Positions 17,840-26,142 are shown, counted from the first letter of the stretch. The stretch: DNA of 33,779 nt from Pseudomonadota bacterium (GCA_018241405.1 JAFEDY010000038.1:1-33779); one strand, 5' to 3'. A program made the numbers and translations. Notes: a model not told the origin generated them from the sequence alone.

Positions 17840-19544
17840 CGGCCCGTCGCAGGGCCTGCGGCGGCGCCACCTGCTTGCCGCGGCCGCCGTAGTGCCCCTG
17901 GCCGGCTGCCAGGACGCGGCACGCGACATCCGCGGCGGCTTCACCGGCATCGCCATGCAGCAGGGCCATGCACTGCGCGACCGGCTGGCGCGCGGCGGCG
18001 CGGCCCTGCAGCCCGTGGCGACGCGGCGCACGGGCGTGGTCATTGCCGGCGGCGGCGTGGCGGGCCTGGCGGCGGCGCGGGCGCTGCGCCTGGCCGGTGT
18101 GCAGGACTTCGCGCTGCTCGAACTGGAAGACCAGGCCGGCGGCAATAGCCGCGCCGCCCGCGTGAACGGCCTGGCCTGCCCCATGGGCGCGCATTACCTG
18201 CCCGTGCCGGGCGAGGCCGCGCGCGAGGTGCAGGACCTGCTCGAAGACCTGGGCCTGCGCCGGCGCGTGGCCGGGCGCTGGCAGTACGACGAGCGCCACC
18301 TGTGCCACAGCCCGCAGGAGCGGCTGTTCTTCGGCGGCCAGTGGCAGGAGGGTCTGCTGCCCCTGGCCGGCGTGGGCGCGTCCACGCTGGCCCAGTACCG
18401 GCGCTTTGCCGTGCGCGTGGCGGCGCTCTCGCGCGCCGCACCCTTCACCATGCCGGTCCTCAAGGGGTGGAAGGAAAATCAGGCGCTGGCGCCCGACCAT
18501 CAAGCGCTGGATGCTATTACTTTCGCTAGCTGGCTGGCGCAAGAGGGGCTGGATGACGCCCATCTGCGCTGGTACCTGGACTACTGTTGCCGCGACGACT
18601 ATGGCGCCGGCAGCACGCGCGTGTCGGCCTGGGCCGGCATCCACTATTTCGCCAGCCGCCATGGTTTTTCGGCGCCGGGCGACGCGCCGGACGACGGCCA
18701 GCGCGAGGGCCTGCTCACCTGGCCCGAGGGCAATGGCTGGCTGACCCAGCGCCTGGCCGCGCCCCTGCGCGCCGGCGGCCAGCTGCGCACCGGCGCCAGC
18801 GTGCTGCGCATCGCCGAGGGGCGCCACGGCGTGGAGGTGGATGCCTACCTGCACGCGAGCGACCGCGTGGAGCGCTGGCAGGCGGCGCGCTGCGTCGTCG
18901 CCCTGCCGCTGTTCATGGCGGCGCGCGTGGTGCAGCCCGCCCCCGGCTTTCTGATGGAGGCCGCGCGCCGCCTGCAATGGGCGCCCTGGCTGGTGGCCAA
19001 CATCGCCATCGACCGCCCGCTGCAGGACCGCGAGGGCGCCGCGCCGGCCTGGGACAACGTGCTCTACCAGGACGCCACCCCCGGTGGCCTGGGCTATGTC
19101 GATGCCGGCCACCAAAGGCTGGATGTGGGCGCGCAACTGGCCGGCCCCACGGTGCTGACCTATTACCAGGCGCTGGGCGACGCACCCGATGGCCGCCAGG
19201 CATTGGAGCAGCGGCCCTGGACGCAGTGGCGCGACGCCATCCTGTCCACCCTGGCCGGCCCGCACGCCGACATTCATCAGCGCGCCACGCGCATGGAGCT
19301 CACGCGCTACGGCCACGCCATGTCCATCCCGCTGCCGGGCCTGCAGGCATTTTTAAGCCAGATCGGAAGGAATTCATTGCAGGGCAAGCGCTACCAGCTA
19401 CAAAACGGAGAGCGCGTGATTGTTCCCCCGGCACCCGCCACGGCGCGCCTTGCCTTTGCCCATGCCGACTGGTCGGGCTACTCGGTGTTCGAGGAGGCGT
19501 TCACGCGCGGGCTGGGGGCCGGGGCCTTGGCGTTGGCACGGTAG
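17823..19544 (+). CDS. FAD-dependent amine oxidase-like lipoprotein, Tat-type signal
   Basis: This 573-residue flavoprotein has GVVIAGGGVAGLAAARAL (GGGVAG about 76-81) and LLELEDQAGGNSRA, the dinucleotide-binding start of flavin amine oxidases. Before this lies RRRHLLAAAAVVPLAGCQ, a twin-arginine signal with a lipobox (LAGC, Cys about 29), so the enzyme should be folded with FAD and anchored outside the inner membrane. The C-terminus HADWSGYSVFEEAFTRG is the usual second FAD contact of this family. I prefer the ATG at 17823 over 17805. It overlaps the spermidine-synthase-like gene by 17 nt, pointing to oxidation of its polyamine product or a related amine; this is inference. Confidence 0.88.
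   Translation: MSRAIDGPSQGLRRRHLLAAAAVVPLAGCQDAARDIRGGFTGIAMQQGHALRDRLARGGAALQPVATRRTGVVIAGGGVAGLAAARALRLAGVQDFALLELEDQAGGNSRAARVNGLACPMGAHYLPVPGEAAREVQDLLEDLGLRRRVAGRWQYDERHLCHSPQERLFFGGQWQEGLLPLAGVGASTLAQYRRFAVRVAALSRAAPFTMPVLKGWKENQALAPDHQALDAITFASWLAQEGLDDAHLRWYLDYCCRDDYGAGSTRVSAWAGIHYFASRHGFSAPGDAPDDGQREGLLTWPEGNGWLTQRLAAPLRAGGQLRTGASVLRIAEGRHGVEVDAYLHASDRVERWQAARCVVALPLFMAARVVQPAPGFLMEAARRLQWAPWLVANIAIDRPLQDREGAAPAWDNVLYQDATPGGLGYVDAGHQRLDVGAQLAGPTVLTYYQALGDAPDGRQALEQRPWTQWRDAILSTLAGPHADIHQRATRMELTRYGHAMSIPLPGLQAFLSQIGRNSLQGKRYQLQNGERVIVPPAPATARLAFAHADWSGYSVFEEAFTRGLGAGALALAR
18482..18531. repeat. Palindromic repeat copy inside the FAD oxidoreductase gene (copy D)
   Basis: The stretch has AGGCGCTGGCGC, a short spacer, then CCATCAAGCGCTGGATGCTA. 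The right half matches copy A (CAATCAAGCGCTGCAAGCTA) at 16 of 20 positions. It lies in frame in the FAD gene, in a patch with AT-rich codons unlike its surroundings (ATT, ACT, TTC, GCT). Confidence 0.55.
19344..19416. repeat. Second possible palindromic repeat copy inside the FAD oxidoreductase gene (copy E)
   Basis: CAAGCGCTACCAGCTACAAA (about 19385-19404) matches the right half of the family (CAAGCGCT-N3-AGCTA). It is preceded by an AT-rich patch with TTTTTAAGC and GAATTC that breaks the local GC-rich codon pattern. The left arm is poorly kept. The reading frame is open through it. Confidence 0.45.
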
Positions 19545-22060
19545 GCAAGCCGCAGCAGTTCCAGCCAGGCCAGGCACAGCGCCAGCAAGGCGGCGATGGC
19601 CGACAGCGTCGGCATGCCGGCCCCTTCCACACGCATCAGCTGGCGCAGGCCGGGAATGGCCAGCACGGCCAGCAGCAGCAGGCCCACAGCCGCCGCCATG
19701 GGCCGCAGCCAGGGGTTGGCGGCGCGAGCGTGCCGCCACAGCGGTCGCCCCGGGTCGCGCTGCGCCAGGATGAGCAGCAGCACGCAGGGCAGCAGCGCGC
19801 CCAGCACCACGGCGCGCCCCTGGCCCGCGCCCCAGCCCTGGGCCAGCAGCCAGGCCTGGGCTGCCAGCAGCAGCGCGGCGATGCCCAGCCCCTGCAGCAT
19901 GGGCAGCAGCAGGGTGCGCGGCGCAAACGGCGAATCATTCATGGTCCGCGGAGGACGCAGCATGATGTTTGCCGCCTCGGGCTCGGCCTCGAAGACGATG
20001 GAGCAGGCCGGGTCGATGAGCAGCTCCAGCAGCACGATGTGCACCGGCAGCAGCAGCGCCGGCCAGTGCAGCAGCGTGGGCGCCAGCGCCAGCCCGACGA
20101 TGGGCATGTGCACGGCAAACACAAAGCGCGTGGCCTTGCGCAGGTTGTCGTCGATGCGCCTGCCCTGGCGGATGGCGGCGACGATATGGGCGAAGCTGTC
20201 CTTGAGCAGCACCAGCGCCGCCGCCTCGCGCGCCACGTCGGTGCCGCGCTCGCCCATGGCGATACCCACGTCGGCGGCCTTGAGCGCCGGCGCGTCGTTC
20301 ACGCCGTCGCCGGTCATGGCGACCACGGCGCCGTCGGCGCGCAGCAGCTGCACCAGGCGCAGCTTGTGTGCGGGCTTGAGGCGCGCGCACAGGTCCACGC
20401 GGCGCAGATGGGCGCTCAGCGTGGCGTCGTCCATGGCCTGCAGCGCATCGCCGGTCAGTACCTCGGGGCGCTCGGACAGGCCCACCTGGCGCGCGATGGC
20501 GCGCGCCGTGGCGGGGTGGTCGCCGGTCATCATCATCACGCGCACACCAGCGCTGCGGCATTGGGCCAGGGCCTCGGGCACCTCGGGGCGCGGTGGGTCG
20601 GCCAGGGCCAGCAGGCCCAGAAATTCAAAGTCGAAGTCGTGCTGGCTGGCCGGCCAGTCCTGCGCCTGGCCTGGCGCACCCGTCCAATGCCCGCGCGCCA
20701 CGCCCAGCACGCGCAGGCCGCTCTCGGCCAGGGCCTCGACCTGGGCGCGTATGGCGGCGCGGCGCACCTCGTCCAGGTGGCACAGGTCGGCCACGGCCTC
20801 AGGCGCGCCCTTGGTGGCCAGCAGGTGCTGGCCGGGCGCGCCGCCGGTGTACACGCGCGTCATGGCCAGGATCTCGCTGGAGAGCGCGTACTTGAACACC
20901 GGCTCGCGCCCGTCGTGCACATGCTCCGTGCCCTGCAGCCAGCCGTGGCCGAACTGCTGGATGGCGATTTCCATGGGGTCGAACGGGTCGCCCGGCGTGG
21001 CCAGCATGGCGAACTCGACCAGCGGGTGGAAGTCCTCGGGCAGCGCGCTGGCCCCTTCGGCATGCCAGTACCCCGCGGGGGTCGCCAGCCCGGCCACGGC
21101 CATGCGGTTCATGGTCAGCGTGCCGGTCTTGTCCACTGCCAGCACGGTGATGGCGCCCAGGGTTTCGACGGCGGTGATGCGTCGCGTGAGTACCTGCCGC
21201 TGCGCGATGCGCCACGCGCCCAGCGCCAGGAAGACGGTGAGGATGACCGGAAGCTCCTCGGGCAACAGGGCCATGGCCAGGGCAATGCCCGACAGCAGGC
21301 TGTCGAGCAGCGGGCGGCCGTTCCACCACCAGCCCAGCAGCACCTGGGCCGCGGTCAGCACCAGCGCCAGCACCCCCAGGGCGCGCACCAGGCGGCGCGA
21401 GCGCTGTTGCAGCGGCGAGGGCGGCGTCTCGGTGGCCGCCAGAGCGGCGCCAATGCTGCCCACGGCCGTGCGTTGCGCCGTGGCGCAGACCCGCGCCAGG
21501 CCCGTGCCGCGCGTGATCACGGTGCTGGCGAACACCCGCGACCCATCGGCCTCTGCCGCGGCCAGCTTGGCCACGGGCACGGACTCTCCCGTGAGCAGGG
21601 ACTCGTCCACCTCCAGCTGGCCGTCCAGCAGCAGCGCGTCGGCGGCGATGCGGTCGCCCTCGTGCAGCACCAGCAGGTCGCCACAGACCACATCGCGCCC
21701 GGCGATGCGCTGCTCGGCGCCGTCGCGCACCACCAGCGCGCGCGGGGCCGACAGGTCGCGCAGCGATTCCAGCGCGCGCTGCGTGCGCCGCTCCTGCACC
21801 AGGGTGATGGCTATGACCACGACCACGGAGCCGAGCAGGAACAGCGCCTCGCCCCGGTCGCCCAGCGCCAGGTAGATGCCGCCGGCGGCCAGCAGCATCA
21901 GGAACATGGGCTCGGTGAGCACTTCGCGCACGATGGCGGCGTTGGATTTCGGCGTGCTGCCGGGCAGCTGGTTGGGGCCGTCGCGCGCCAGGCGCTCGGC
22001 GGCTTCCTGGCTGCTCAGGCCTTGGGGCGGGGCGGCGGCAGCGGGGGATTTTTCAGGCAT
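19478..22060 (-). CDS. Cation-translocating P-type ATPase (P2-like)
   Basis: This 860-residue inner-membrane pump has the N-terminal cation-ATPase segment (GLSSQEAAERLARDGPNQLP), the actuator loop LLTGESVPV (TGES about 157-160), and PEELP in membrane helix 4 (about 267-271). The phosphorylation site DKTGTLT has Asp near 310, and TGDHPATA and MTGDGVNDAPALKAADVGIAMG follow. The C-terminal helices contain IDPACSIVFEAEPE. There are no N-terminal metal-binding CxxC motifs, so it is not a copper/zinc P1B pump. Relatives with PEE(L/F)P are annotated only as cation pumps; calcium or magnesium is possible. The start at 22060 (MPEKSP) excludes an unconvincing upstream extension. Its 3' end overlaps the FAD gene by 67 nt, tail to tail. 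Confidence 0.92.
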   Translation of the reverse strand: MPEKSPAAAAPPQGLSSQEAAERLARDGPNQLPGSTPKSNAAIVREVLTEPMFLMLLAAGGIYLALGDRGEALFLLGSVVVVIAITLVQERRTQRALESLRDLSAPRALVVRDGAEQRIAGRDVVCGDLLVLHEGDRIAADALLLDGQLEVDESLLTGESVPVAKLAAAEADGSRVFASTVITRGTGLARVCATAQRTAVGSIGAALAATETPPSPLQQRSRRLVRALGVLALVLTAAQVLLGWWWNGRPLLDSLLSGIALAMALLPEELPVILTVFLALGAWRIAQRQVLTRRITAVETLGAITVLAVDKTGTLTMNRMAVAGLATPAGYWHAEGASALPEDFHPLVEFAMLATPGDPFDPMEIAIQQFGHGWLQGTEHVHDGREPVFKYALSSEILAMTRVYTGGAPGQHLLATKGAPEAVADLCHLDEVRRAAIRAQVEALAESGLRVLGVARGHWTGAPGQAQDWPASQHDFDFEFLGLLALADPPRPEVPEALAQCRSAGVRVMMMTGDHPATARAIARQVGLSERPEVLTGDALQAMDDATLSAHLRRVDLCARLKPAHKLRLVQLLRADGAVVAMTGDGVNDAPALKAADVGIAMGERGTDVAREAAALVLLKDSFAHIVAAIRQGRRIDDNLRKATRFVFAVHMPIVGLALAPTLLHWPALLLPVHIVLLELLIDPACSIVFEAEPEAANIMLRPPRTMNDSPFAPRTLLLPMLQGLGIAALLLAAQAWLLAQGWGAGQGRAVVLGALLPCVLLLILAQRDPGRPLWRHARAANPWLRPMAAAVGLLLLAVLAIPGLRQLMRVEGAGMPTLSAIAALLALCLAWLELLRLAYRANAKAPAPSPRVNASSNTE

Positions 22061-22109
22061 GGGGCAGTGTATAAGTGCCGGTTGTCTTTGTTGCGATGGA
22101 CTTTGCCCG

Positions 22110-22577
22110 ATGGCCACGACCGATTCACCCGCGTATTTCGAACAACAGCATGAACGGCTGGACGCCCAGCTGCAGGCCCATCTGCTGGACGTGGTGGGCG
22201 CGGACTTCGGCACGGCGCTCACGCGCCTGCAGGCCTGGCGCGCGGATCTCGCGCAGCACATCGCAATCGAGAACACCCGCCTGCTGCCCCATGTGCCCGA
22301 GGGCGCGCGCTGGGCGGCGCACGTCTACCTGCTGGAGCATGAGCGCATCGCCCTGCTGGCCGACGAGTACGAGCAGCGTGTGCGCGCCGTCATCGCCCGG
22401 CCGCCGCAGGGCGAACTGGCCCGGCGCCGTGCGGTGCTGCTGCTGCTGGACGGGGCCCACGCGCTGCGCCATGTGCTGGAGCACCACCACGAGCGCGAGC
22501 ACCAAGCCCTGGCCCATGAGCTGCCGCTGGCGCTGCAGGCCGCCGTGTGGGGCGGGCTGCAGGACGGCAGCACATAG
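22110..22577 (+). CDS. Hemerythrin-like domain protein
   Basis: This 155-residue all-helical protein has histidines and acids spaced as in hemerythrin-type di-iron proteins: QQHERLD, QHIAIENTRLLPH, YLLEHERI and LRHVLEHHHEREHQAL. Such proteins bind O2 or NO or protect iron centres; the ligand here is unknown. The ATG at 22110 is 49 nt from the divergent P-type ATPase start. The frame is open far upstream but only antisense to the ATPase gene. It ends 6 nt before the convergent secreted-protein gene. Confidence 0.8.
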   Translation: MATTDSPAYFEQQHERLDAQLQAHLLDVVGADFGTALTRLQAWRADLAQHIAIENTRLLPHVPEGARWAAHVYLLEHERIALLADEYEQRVRAVIARPPQGELARRRAVLLLLDGAHALRHVLEHHHEREHQALAHELPLALQAAVWGGLQDGST

Positions 22578-22583
22578 TCAGCT

Positions 22584-22877
22584 CTATGTCTGCGCGCCAG
22601 CCACCCAACGCAGGCCCTTGCCCCGGCTCAGGTAGTAGTCGCCCTGCGGGCTGATGACGACGGCGCGGCGCGCCTGGGGGTCGGAGAAGTAGCGCCAGCC
22701 GTGGGCGCGCTCCTGCGGTCCGGCGTTGTGGGGCACGACCCGCATGCCGTGGTCGAAGCCGTAGCCGTTGCTGCTGGCGGCCTGCTGCTGGCCGCTGTCA
22801 CGGTCCGCGGCGGCAGCAGGGCCGGCGATGGTGGCGGACAGCAGGGCCATCGCGGCGAGAAGGAGGGTGGTGCGCAT
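22584..22877 (-). CDS. Small secreted protein of unknown function
   Basis: This 97-residue protein has a clear Sec signal (MRTTLLLAAMALLSATIAG, cleavage around AAAAD). The mature part of about 73 residues holds GYGFDHGMRVVPHN, GWRYFSDPQARRAVVISP and QGDYYLSRGKGLRWVA. I do not recognise a family. GGAG lies 5-8 nt before the ATG. It is the gene after apbE on the same strand, but 99 nt separate them, and that gap carries the four-hexamer array also found at the PepSY/two-component promoter. It is therefore probably a separately controlled member of that regulon. Confidence 0.75.
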   Translation of the reverse strand: MRTTLLLAAMALLSATIAGPAAAADRDSGQQQAASSNGYGFDHGMRVVPHNAGPQERAHGWRYFSDPQARRAVVISPQGDYYLSRGKGLRWVAGAQT

Positions 22878-22924
22878 GGTGATCTCCTCGGTCTGTGGTT
22901 GCAGTCGCGAGTGACTGTGACCGC

Positions 22925-22980
22925 AGTCTGCGCGCAGGGCGGTGAACCAGCGCTGAATGGCGGGTTCAGCGGCCGTTCAT
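22925..22980 (-). promoter_or_regulatory. Four-hexamer regulator array and -10 for the secreted-protein gene (site 2)
   Basis: Read on the minus strand from 22980: ATGAAC-N5-CTGAAC-N5-ATTCAG-N5-GTTCAC, each start 11 bp from the next, then 11 nt, then CAGACT (22930-22925) as a weak -10. The order and spacing match site 1 at 28027-28082. Direct hexamers one helical turn apart are the usual target of OmpR/PhoB-type regulators. The distal hexamer overlaps the apbE stop codon. Confidence 0.7.
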
Positions 22981-23954
22981 GCGCCGCCGAAACGCCCCAG
23001 TCCCAGCTGCACCAGATCGTCCCCGCGGCGCAGCAGCCACAGGGCCTCCAGGCCCAGGCGCTGCGCCAGGGCCAAGCCCGCGCCGGGGCCGGCCACCAGC
23101 AGCGCCGTGGCCCAGGCGTCGGCGTCCATGCAGCTCGCGGCCAGCACGGTGACGCTGGCCACGCCGTTGTTCACCGGCGCGCCACGGCGCGCGTCCATGC
23201 TGTGCGCCAGGCGTGCCGGGCCCGCTTGCACAAAGCGCCGGTAGTCGCCCGAGGTGGCCACGGCCAGGTCCTGCAACTCGATCACGCCCAGGGCGCTGCG
23301 CCGGCCCTGCTGGGGGCGCTCCAGCGCCACGGCCCAGGGCTGGCCGTCCGCCTGGGGGCCGAGGGCGCGCAGCTCGCCGTCGAGCGCCGCCAGCGCGTGG
23401 CGCACACCATGCTGCTGCAGCACGGCGCACTGGCGGTCCACGGCGTAGCCCTTGGCAATGCCGCACAGGTCGAGTTGCAGCGGCGCCGCCTTGCGTGCGC
23501 GGTTGGCGTCCAGGTCCAGCTCCAGCGCCTCGTGCGTGGGCGGATGCGGCGCGGCATGGGCGGCGCGGGCGGCGTGGATGGCCCGGGCATCGGGCACGGC
23601 GTGCGCGGCGCCAAAGCCCCAGGCATCGACCAGCGCGCCCACGGCGGGATCGAAGGCGCCGCCGCTCAGGCGGCAGACCTCGAGCGCACGTGCCAGCACC
23701 TGCAGGATTTCGGCGGGCAGATCGACCCAGGCATCGAGGGGCGCGTGGTTCAGGCGCAGCAGGTCGCTGCCCGGCTTCCAGGGCGACATCTGTGCATCGA
23801 CCCGGTCCACGGTGGCCTGCAGCGCGGCCTGCAGCGCCGCGCGGTCCGCACCCGCGGGCGCGTCGCAGACGACCGACCAGCGCGTGGCCATGGTGGGGCC
23901 GTGCAGGTGCAGGCGCGTGAGCGCGGCACAGGGTTCAGAACAGGTCTTCGGCAT
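22977..23954 (-). CDS. apbE: FAD:protein FMN transferase
   Basis: This 325-residue ApbE-family enzyme uses FAD and Mg2+ to attach FMN covalently to Ser/Thr of target proteins. It shows TMATRWSVV, VDAQMSPWKPGSDLLRLN, GGAFDPAVGALVDAWGFG, LDLCGIAKGYAVDR, ATSGDYRRF and HSMDARRG. The C-terminal metal site AASCMDADAWATALLVAGP is also present. The N-terminus (MPKTCSEPCAALTRLHLHG) has no hydrophobic signal, unusual since most ApbE proteins are exported. Its ATG overlaps the end of the reductase gene by 20 nt. The likely substrate is the DUF2271 protein two genes upstream, which has a matching acceptor motif. Confidence 0.93.
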   Translation of the reverse strand: MPKTCSEPCAALTRLHLHGPTMATRWSVVCDAPAGADRAALQAALQATVDRVDAQMSPWKPGSDLLRLNHAPLDAWVDLPAEILQVLARALEVCRLSGGAFDPAVGALVDAWGFGAAHAVPDARAIHAARAAHAAPHPPTHEALELDLDANRARKAAPLQLDLCGIAKGYAVDRQCAVLQQHGVRHALAALDGELRALGPQADGQPWAVALERPQQGRRSALGVIELQDLAVATSGDYRRFVQAGPARLAHSMDARRGAPVNNGVASVTVLAASCMDADAWATALLVAGPGAGLALAQRLGLEALWLLRRGDDLVQLGLGRFGGA

Positions 23955-26136
23955 AGCGCCCCTTCGCCTTCAGCTCACGCACGCTCAGGCCCAGCGTGGC
24001 CAGGATGCCGTCGAGCACCTGCGCCACGGCCTGGGCCATGGGGCGGCTGCCGCACACACGCACGATGGCGCCGCCGGCCAGCAGGGCGCGCAGGCGCTCG
24101 CCGTCGCGGCGCAGCGCGTCCTGCACATAGCCGCCGCCTGGCACGCGCGAGAAGGCGGTGCGCACGCTGGCCAGGCGCTGCTCGGCCAGCCAGCGCTGGA
24201 TCTCGGGCGCGAAGTAATAGTCGCGTGCCGGGTCGCGCGCGCCGAAGTACAGGTGCATGGGCGTGCGCCCGTCGTTGCGCCGGATGAAGCCCGCCAGCGG
24301 CGCCACACCCGTGCCCGCGCCGATCAGCAGCACGCTGCGCGCCTGGCCCGGCAGGGCAAAGCCGGGGTTGGCGCGGATGAAGGCCTGGGTGCCGTCGCCC
24401 GGCCGCAGGCCCAGCAGGTGCGTGGAGCACAGGCCGCCGGGCCACTGGCGCACGCAGATCTCCAGAAAGCCGTCGGCGCTGCCCGAGGCCAGCGAGTAGT
24501 AGCGCGGCACCGCGCTGCCCGGCGCCACGATGCCCACCAGGTCGCCCGCGGCAAAGCGCGCCAGGCCCTGCCCGCGTAGGCGCGCGTGCCAGGGCTGGCG
24601 CGGCCAGGAAAAGCGCAGGATGGCCGTGGGGCGGTCGCTCTGCCCGGGATAGTCGCGCCGCGACACCAGGGTGAGTGCCGTGGTGGTCGGCAGGCGCGGC
24701 CGGTAGTCGATCACGAGGGGCTCGCCCAGTGCCTGCGCCAGCGTCTCGCCCCAGCGGGCAAACTGTTGGCTCGATTGCTGGTGTATGCATTCCAGCGGCA
24801 GCAGCATGGGCCAGCCCTTACCACGCAATGTTTGTTCGGCGGCCTGGGCAAAGGCGCAGAAGCCCGGGTACTGGCGGTCGCCAAAGCCCAGCACCGTGAC
24901 CGGCACGCCGCCGGCGGTTTGCGCCGCGATGCGCTGCAGCGCCCGGCGCGCGTGCGTGGGCGGCTGGCCCTCGCCATAGGTGGCCGCCAGGATGAACACC
25001 TGGCGCGCGGCGGGCGGCAGTTGGAACCGCTCCAGCGCCGCGCTGTGCACGCGGTGGCCGGCGCGCACCAGCGCGGCGTGCAGCGCCTGGGCAAAGCCCC
25101 AGGTGCTGCCGCCCTCGCTGGCCACGTAGATCAGCACATCGGCCTGCTGCGGCGCGCTGTTGTCGGCGATGCGCACCACCGCCTGCCGCCCCTGCCACCA
25201 GATCAGCAGGCCGCTCGCCCAGAACAGCAGCACGGACAGGCCCGACAGGCCCAGCACCAGGGCCCAGGGCCAGGCGCTCTCGCCCGTGTGCAGCACCTGC
25301 GCCCAGTCGTTGATGCGCTGGGCCGTGCCTGCATCCTGCCAGGCCAGGGTCTGGCCGCTGTAGCGGTCGATCCAGCCCTGGCCCTGGGCCGTGATGACGC
25401 TCCAGGTGTCCATCGGGTCGGCGGCGTCGGGCAGGTTGAGCCGGCGCAGATCGGCCACGCGCAGCTCCTGCAGCAGGGGAATCTTTTCGGGGGGCAGGGC
25501 GGCGCCGGTGGCGCTGGAGGCCACATCGGGCTCGGGCCCGGCGTCCAGCGGCAGCAGGCCCAGCGTGGACGCGCTCATGAGCAGCGCCGTCACCGAGGAC
25601 AGGCACAGCACGGCCAGCACCACCCGGCCCGTGAGCACATGCAGGCGCTGCGCCAGCGTGCCGCGCACCCGGCCCGTGAGCTGGCGCCAGCCGCCCATGC
25701 GGCGCAGCAGCAGCACCCCGCCCGAGACCGACAGCAGCGCCATGGCCAGCGCCACGCCCGCCGCGCCCCAGCGCCCGGCATCGCCCAGCAGCAGGGCGCG
25801 GTGCAGGTTCTTGACCCAGCGCGGCATGCTGGACGGCTGGTAGGCCCCCAGCAGCCGGCCGCTGGCCGCATCCACATACCGCGCCTGCGCCTGCTCCCCG
25901 GCAAAGCCGAAGGCGGCGATGCGGCCCGTGGGCAGGCGGCGGATCTCCTCCACCCCGGGCATGGCGGCCTGCACGCGCTGCACCAGCGTGGCCACGGGCA
26001 GCCCGGCCGGCGCGGCCGGGGCCTGCCAGGCCTGCTGCAGCGGGTCCAGCGCCAGCAGCGCGCCCGACAGGCCCAGCACCATGGCCAGCGTGCCCAGGGT
26101 GAGGCCCAGCCAGCGGTGGACGGCTTTCCAGCGCAT
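23935..26136 (-). CDS. PepSY membrane domain-flavodoxin-ferredoxin reductase fusion
   Basis: This 733-residue protein should carry electrons from NAD(P)H across the inner membrane. Residues 1-320 are a PepSY_TM module with four membrane segments and candidate heme histidines, including H7 (AVHRWLGL), H112 (NLHRALLLGD), H166 (QRLHVLTG) and H283 (VLHTGE). About 334-475 is a flavodoxin domain (VLIYVASEGGSTWGFA, FILAATYGEGQPP). The rest is FAD/NAD(P)-binding reductase: RYYSLASG, IGAGTGVAPLAGFIRR, GYVQDALRR and the ending KGRYAEDLF. It resembles sulfite-reductase/ferric-reductase flavoproteins. It starts 6 nt after the DUF2271 gene and overlaps apbE. Confidence 0.92.
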   Translation of the reverse strand: MRWKAVHRWLGLTLGTLAMVLGLSGALLALDPLQQAWQAPAAPAGLPVATLVQRVQAAMPGVEEIRRLPTGRIAAFGFAGEQAQARYVDAASGRLLGAYQPSSMPRWVKNLHRALLLGDAGRWGAAGVALAMALLSVSGGVLLLRRMGGWRQLTGRVRGTLAQRLHVLTGRVVLAVLCLSSVTALLMSASTLGLLPLDAGPEPDVASSATGAALPPEKIPLLQELRVADLRRLNLPDAADPMDTWSVITAQGQGWIDRYSGQTLAWQDAGTAQRINDWAQVLHTGESAWPWALVLGLSGLSVLLFWASGLLIWWQGRQAVVRIADNSAPQQADVLIYVASEGGSTWGFAQALHAALVRAGHRVHSAALERFQLPPAARQVFILAATYGEGQPPTHARRALQRIAAQTAGGVPVTVLGFGDRQYPGFCAFAQAAEQTLRGKGWPMLLPLECIHQQSSQQFARWGETLAQALGEPLVIDYRPRLPTTTALTLVSRRDYPGQSDRPTAILRFSWPRQPWHARLRGQGLARFAAGDLVGIVAPGSAVPRYYSLASGSADGFLEICVRQWPGGLCSTHLLGLRPGDGTQAFIRANPGFALPGQARSVLLIGAGTGVAPLAGFIRRNDGRTPMHLYFGARDPARDYYFAPEIQRWLAEQRLASVRTAFSRVPGGGYVQDALRRDGERLRALLAGGAIVRVCGSRPMAQAVAQVLDGILATLGLSVRELKAKGRYAEDLF

Positions 26137-26142
26137 GGGGGC

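Noticed and set aside
18587..22153. A 1188-codon plus-strand open frame through the FAD and P-type ATPase region
   Set aside because: It covers genes on both strands, is dominated by Gln, His, Arg and Ala, and has no motifs.
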